Shown piece after piece: positions 5,782 through 6,476 of a stretch of 6,476 bases of DNA; positions within the stretch are counted from its first letter, which is position 1; every line of letters starts with the position of its first letter. The stretch comes from Rhodothermia bacterium. GTDB lineage: Bacteria > Bacteroidota > Rhodothermia > Rhodothermales > JABDKH01. Location of the stretch: assembly GCA_030431165.1 (NCBI GenBank), contig JAUIJQ010000193.1:1-6476 (forward strand), read 5' to 3'. The notes beneath the pieces were generated by a model. It was given only the letters and a program-made list of their open reading frames with translations. It was not told where the DNA came from and did no database searches. A program made the position numbers and the translations under genes.

Positions 5782-5838
5782 TCTTAATGAATACCAGGGA
5801 GACCCGTGCGCCTGCGAGACCGAATCAACCGCTTGGCG

Positions 5839-6476
5839 TCAGCCGCGAGGAGGCGTCTCGTCGCCGACTTCCTCGAATCGATACACCCCGTGCACGCCGG
5901 CTACGCGCTTCACGCGCGAGATGAGCCGATGCAGGTGATCAAGGTCGCTGACAAACAGAACGATGGTCCCCTCGAAGATCCCATCTTCTGAATCGACGGT
6001 GATCGATCGGATATTTGTCTTCAGGTTCTTCGAGATAACCGTTGTGATGTCGGATATCATGCCGACGCGGTCCTCTCCAATGATGCGCAGGGCCGTCACA
6101 AACTGCACATCCTTCTGACGACTCCACTCAACCTGCACGATGCGGTCGGGATTCGTCGCAAGTAGATGCGTGGCGTTCCGACACGAGAAGCGATGAATGC
6201 TGATCATGCCGGATTTTGACACAAACCCGAACACATCATCACCAGGGATCGGGTTACAACACGTCGCGTACTTCGTCGTGATATCAGTGTGCAGCTCACC
6301 GTCAATCAGCAGCCCCGGTCGGCCCGATTCATGCGCGGACTGCAGGAAGCTTTCGAAGTGATCCTGCCACTTCGGTTCATCTGCGCCCGCACTATCAACG
6401 CCGCTCTTCAGAACCTTGACCAGTTCGGTCGGATCAAGCAGCCCGGTCCCGATCTCGTAGAACATCTGCTGCGTGT
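5839..6476 (-). CDS. rel: Rel/SpoT-type (p)ppGpp synthetase/hydrolase, C-terminal part
   Basis: The 3' end of a long RSH stringent-response gene. The frame is open through the window edge, with three more codons visible before the Met at 6465, so that Met is not the start. Numbered from that Met: residues 1-20 (MFYEIGTGLLDPTELVKVL) match the end of the helical region. Residues 58-98 are the conserved-cysteine/zinc-finger-like domain (YATCCNPIPGDDVFGF...HRFSC) with C69, C70, H91 and C95. Residues 120-200 are an ACT domain (ALRIIGEDRVGMISDIT...), which senses regulatory signals and contacts the ribosome or the partner domains. The hydrolase, synthetase and TGS domains must lie beyond the edge, so synthetase or hydrolase activity cannot be judged here. 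After the stop at 5839 there is a 263-bp gap to HU, without a clear T-tailed terminator. Confidence 0.93.
   Translation of the reverse strand, partial: TQQMFYEIGTGLLDPTELVKVLKSGVDSAGADEPKWQDHFESFLQSAHESGRPGLLIDGELHTDITTKYATCCNPIPGDDVFGFVSKSGMISIHRFSCRNATHLLATNPDRIVQVEWSRQKDVQFVTALRIIGEDRVGMISDITTVISKNLKTNIRSITVDSEDGIFEGTIVLFVSDLDHLHRLISRVKRVAGVHGVYRFEEVGDETPPRG

Noticed and set aside
5588..5815. About 75 codons without a stop on the minus strand in the rel-HU gap
   Set aside because: It has no ATG until the last 13 codons, no ribosome binding site and no recognisable protein motif; stop-free runs of this size are common in GC-rich DNA.

Overview
The window carries seven protein genes, all on the minus strand, in a moderately GC-rich bacterial chromosome. 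The gene content and the type of large exported propeller protein suggest a bacterium of the Bacteroidota/Rhodothermota group or a relative. This is an inference from protein style and gene order; the window holds no rRNA or other marker that settles it. I see no tRNA, rRNA, CRISPR array, insertion sequence or phage gene.

Read in the direction of transcription (from 6476 down to 1), the first block is housekeeping. It contains the 3' part of a Rel/SpoT-type (p)ppGpp synthetase/hydrolase (5839-6476, cut by the window edge), an HU/IHF-family DNA-binding protein with an unusual C-terminal tail (5183-5575), the Holliday-junction resolvase-like/pre-16S rRNA nuclease RuvX/YqgF (4694-5137), and peptide deformylase (4076-4636). 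HU, ruvX and def are closely spaced and look like one transcription unit. The 263-bp gap between rel and HU is the longest non-coding stretch. It holds a candidate promoter overlapped by a 12-bp palindrome, two inverted repeats and a strong ribosome binding site.

The second block starts after a 145-bp gap with a good promoter candidate. It contains a 1065-residue exported protein with ten Asp-box motifs (sortilin/VPS10-like or sialidase-like BNR propeller; 733-3930). After 27 bp comes a MerC-domain four-helix membrane protein (253-705). This overlaps by 4 bp (ATGA) a ribbon-helix-helix regulator with a C-terminal CxxC/His segment (1-256, cut by the window edge). The MerC/regulator pair is the most interesting part of the window: a translationally coupled membrane protein with a Cys/His motif and a DNA-binding protein with its own potential metal or redox site. 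It could be an autoregulated metal-handling module, but its substrate cannot be read from the sequence.

The rest of the window is ordinary core genome, and long open frames on the plus strand are antisense shadows of these genes.
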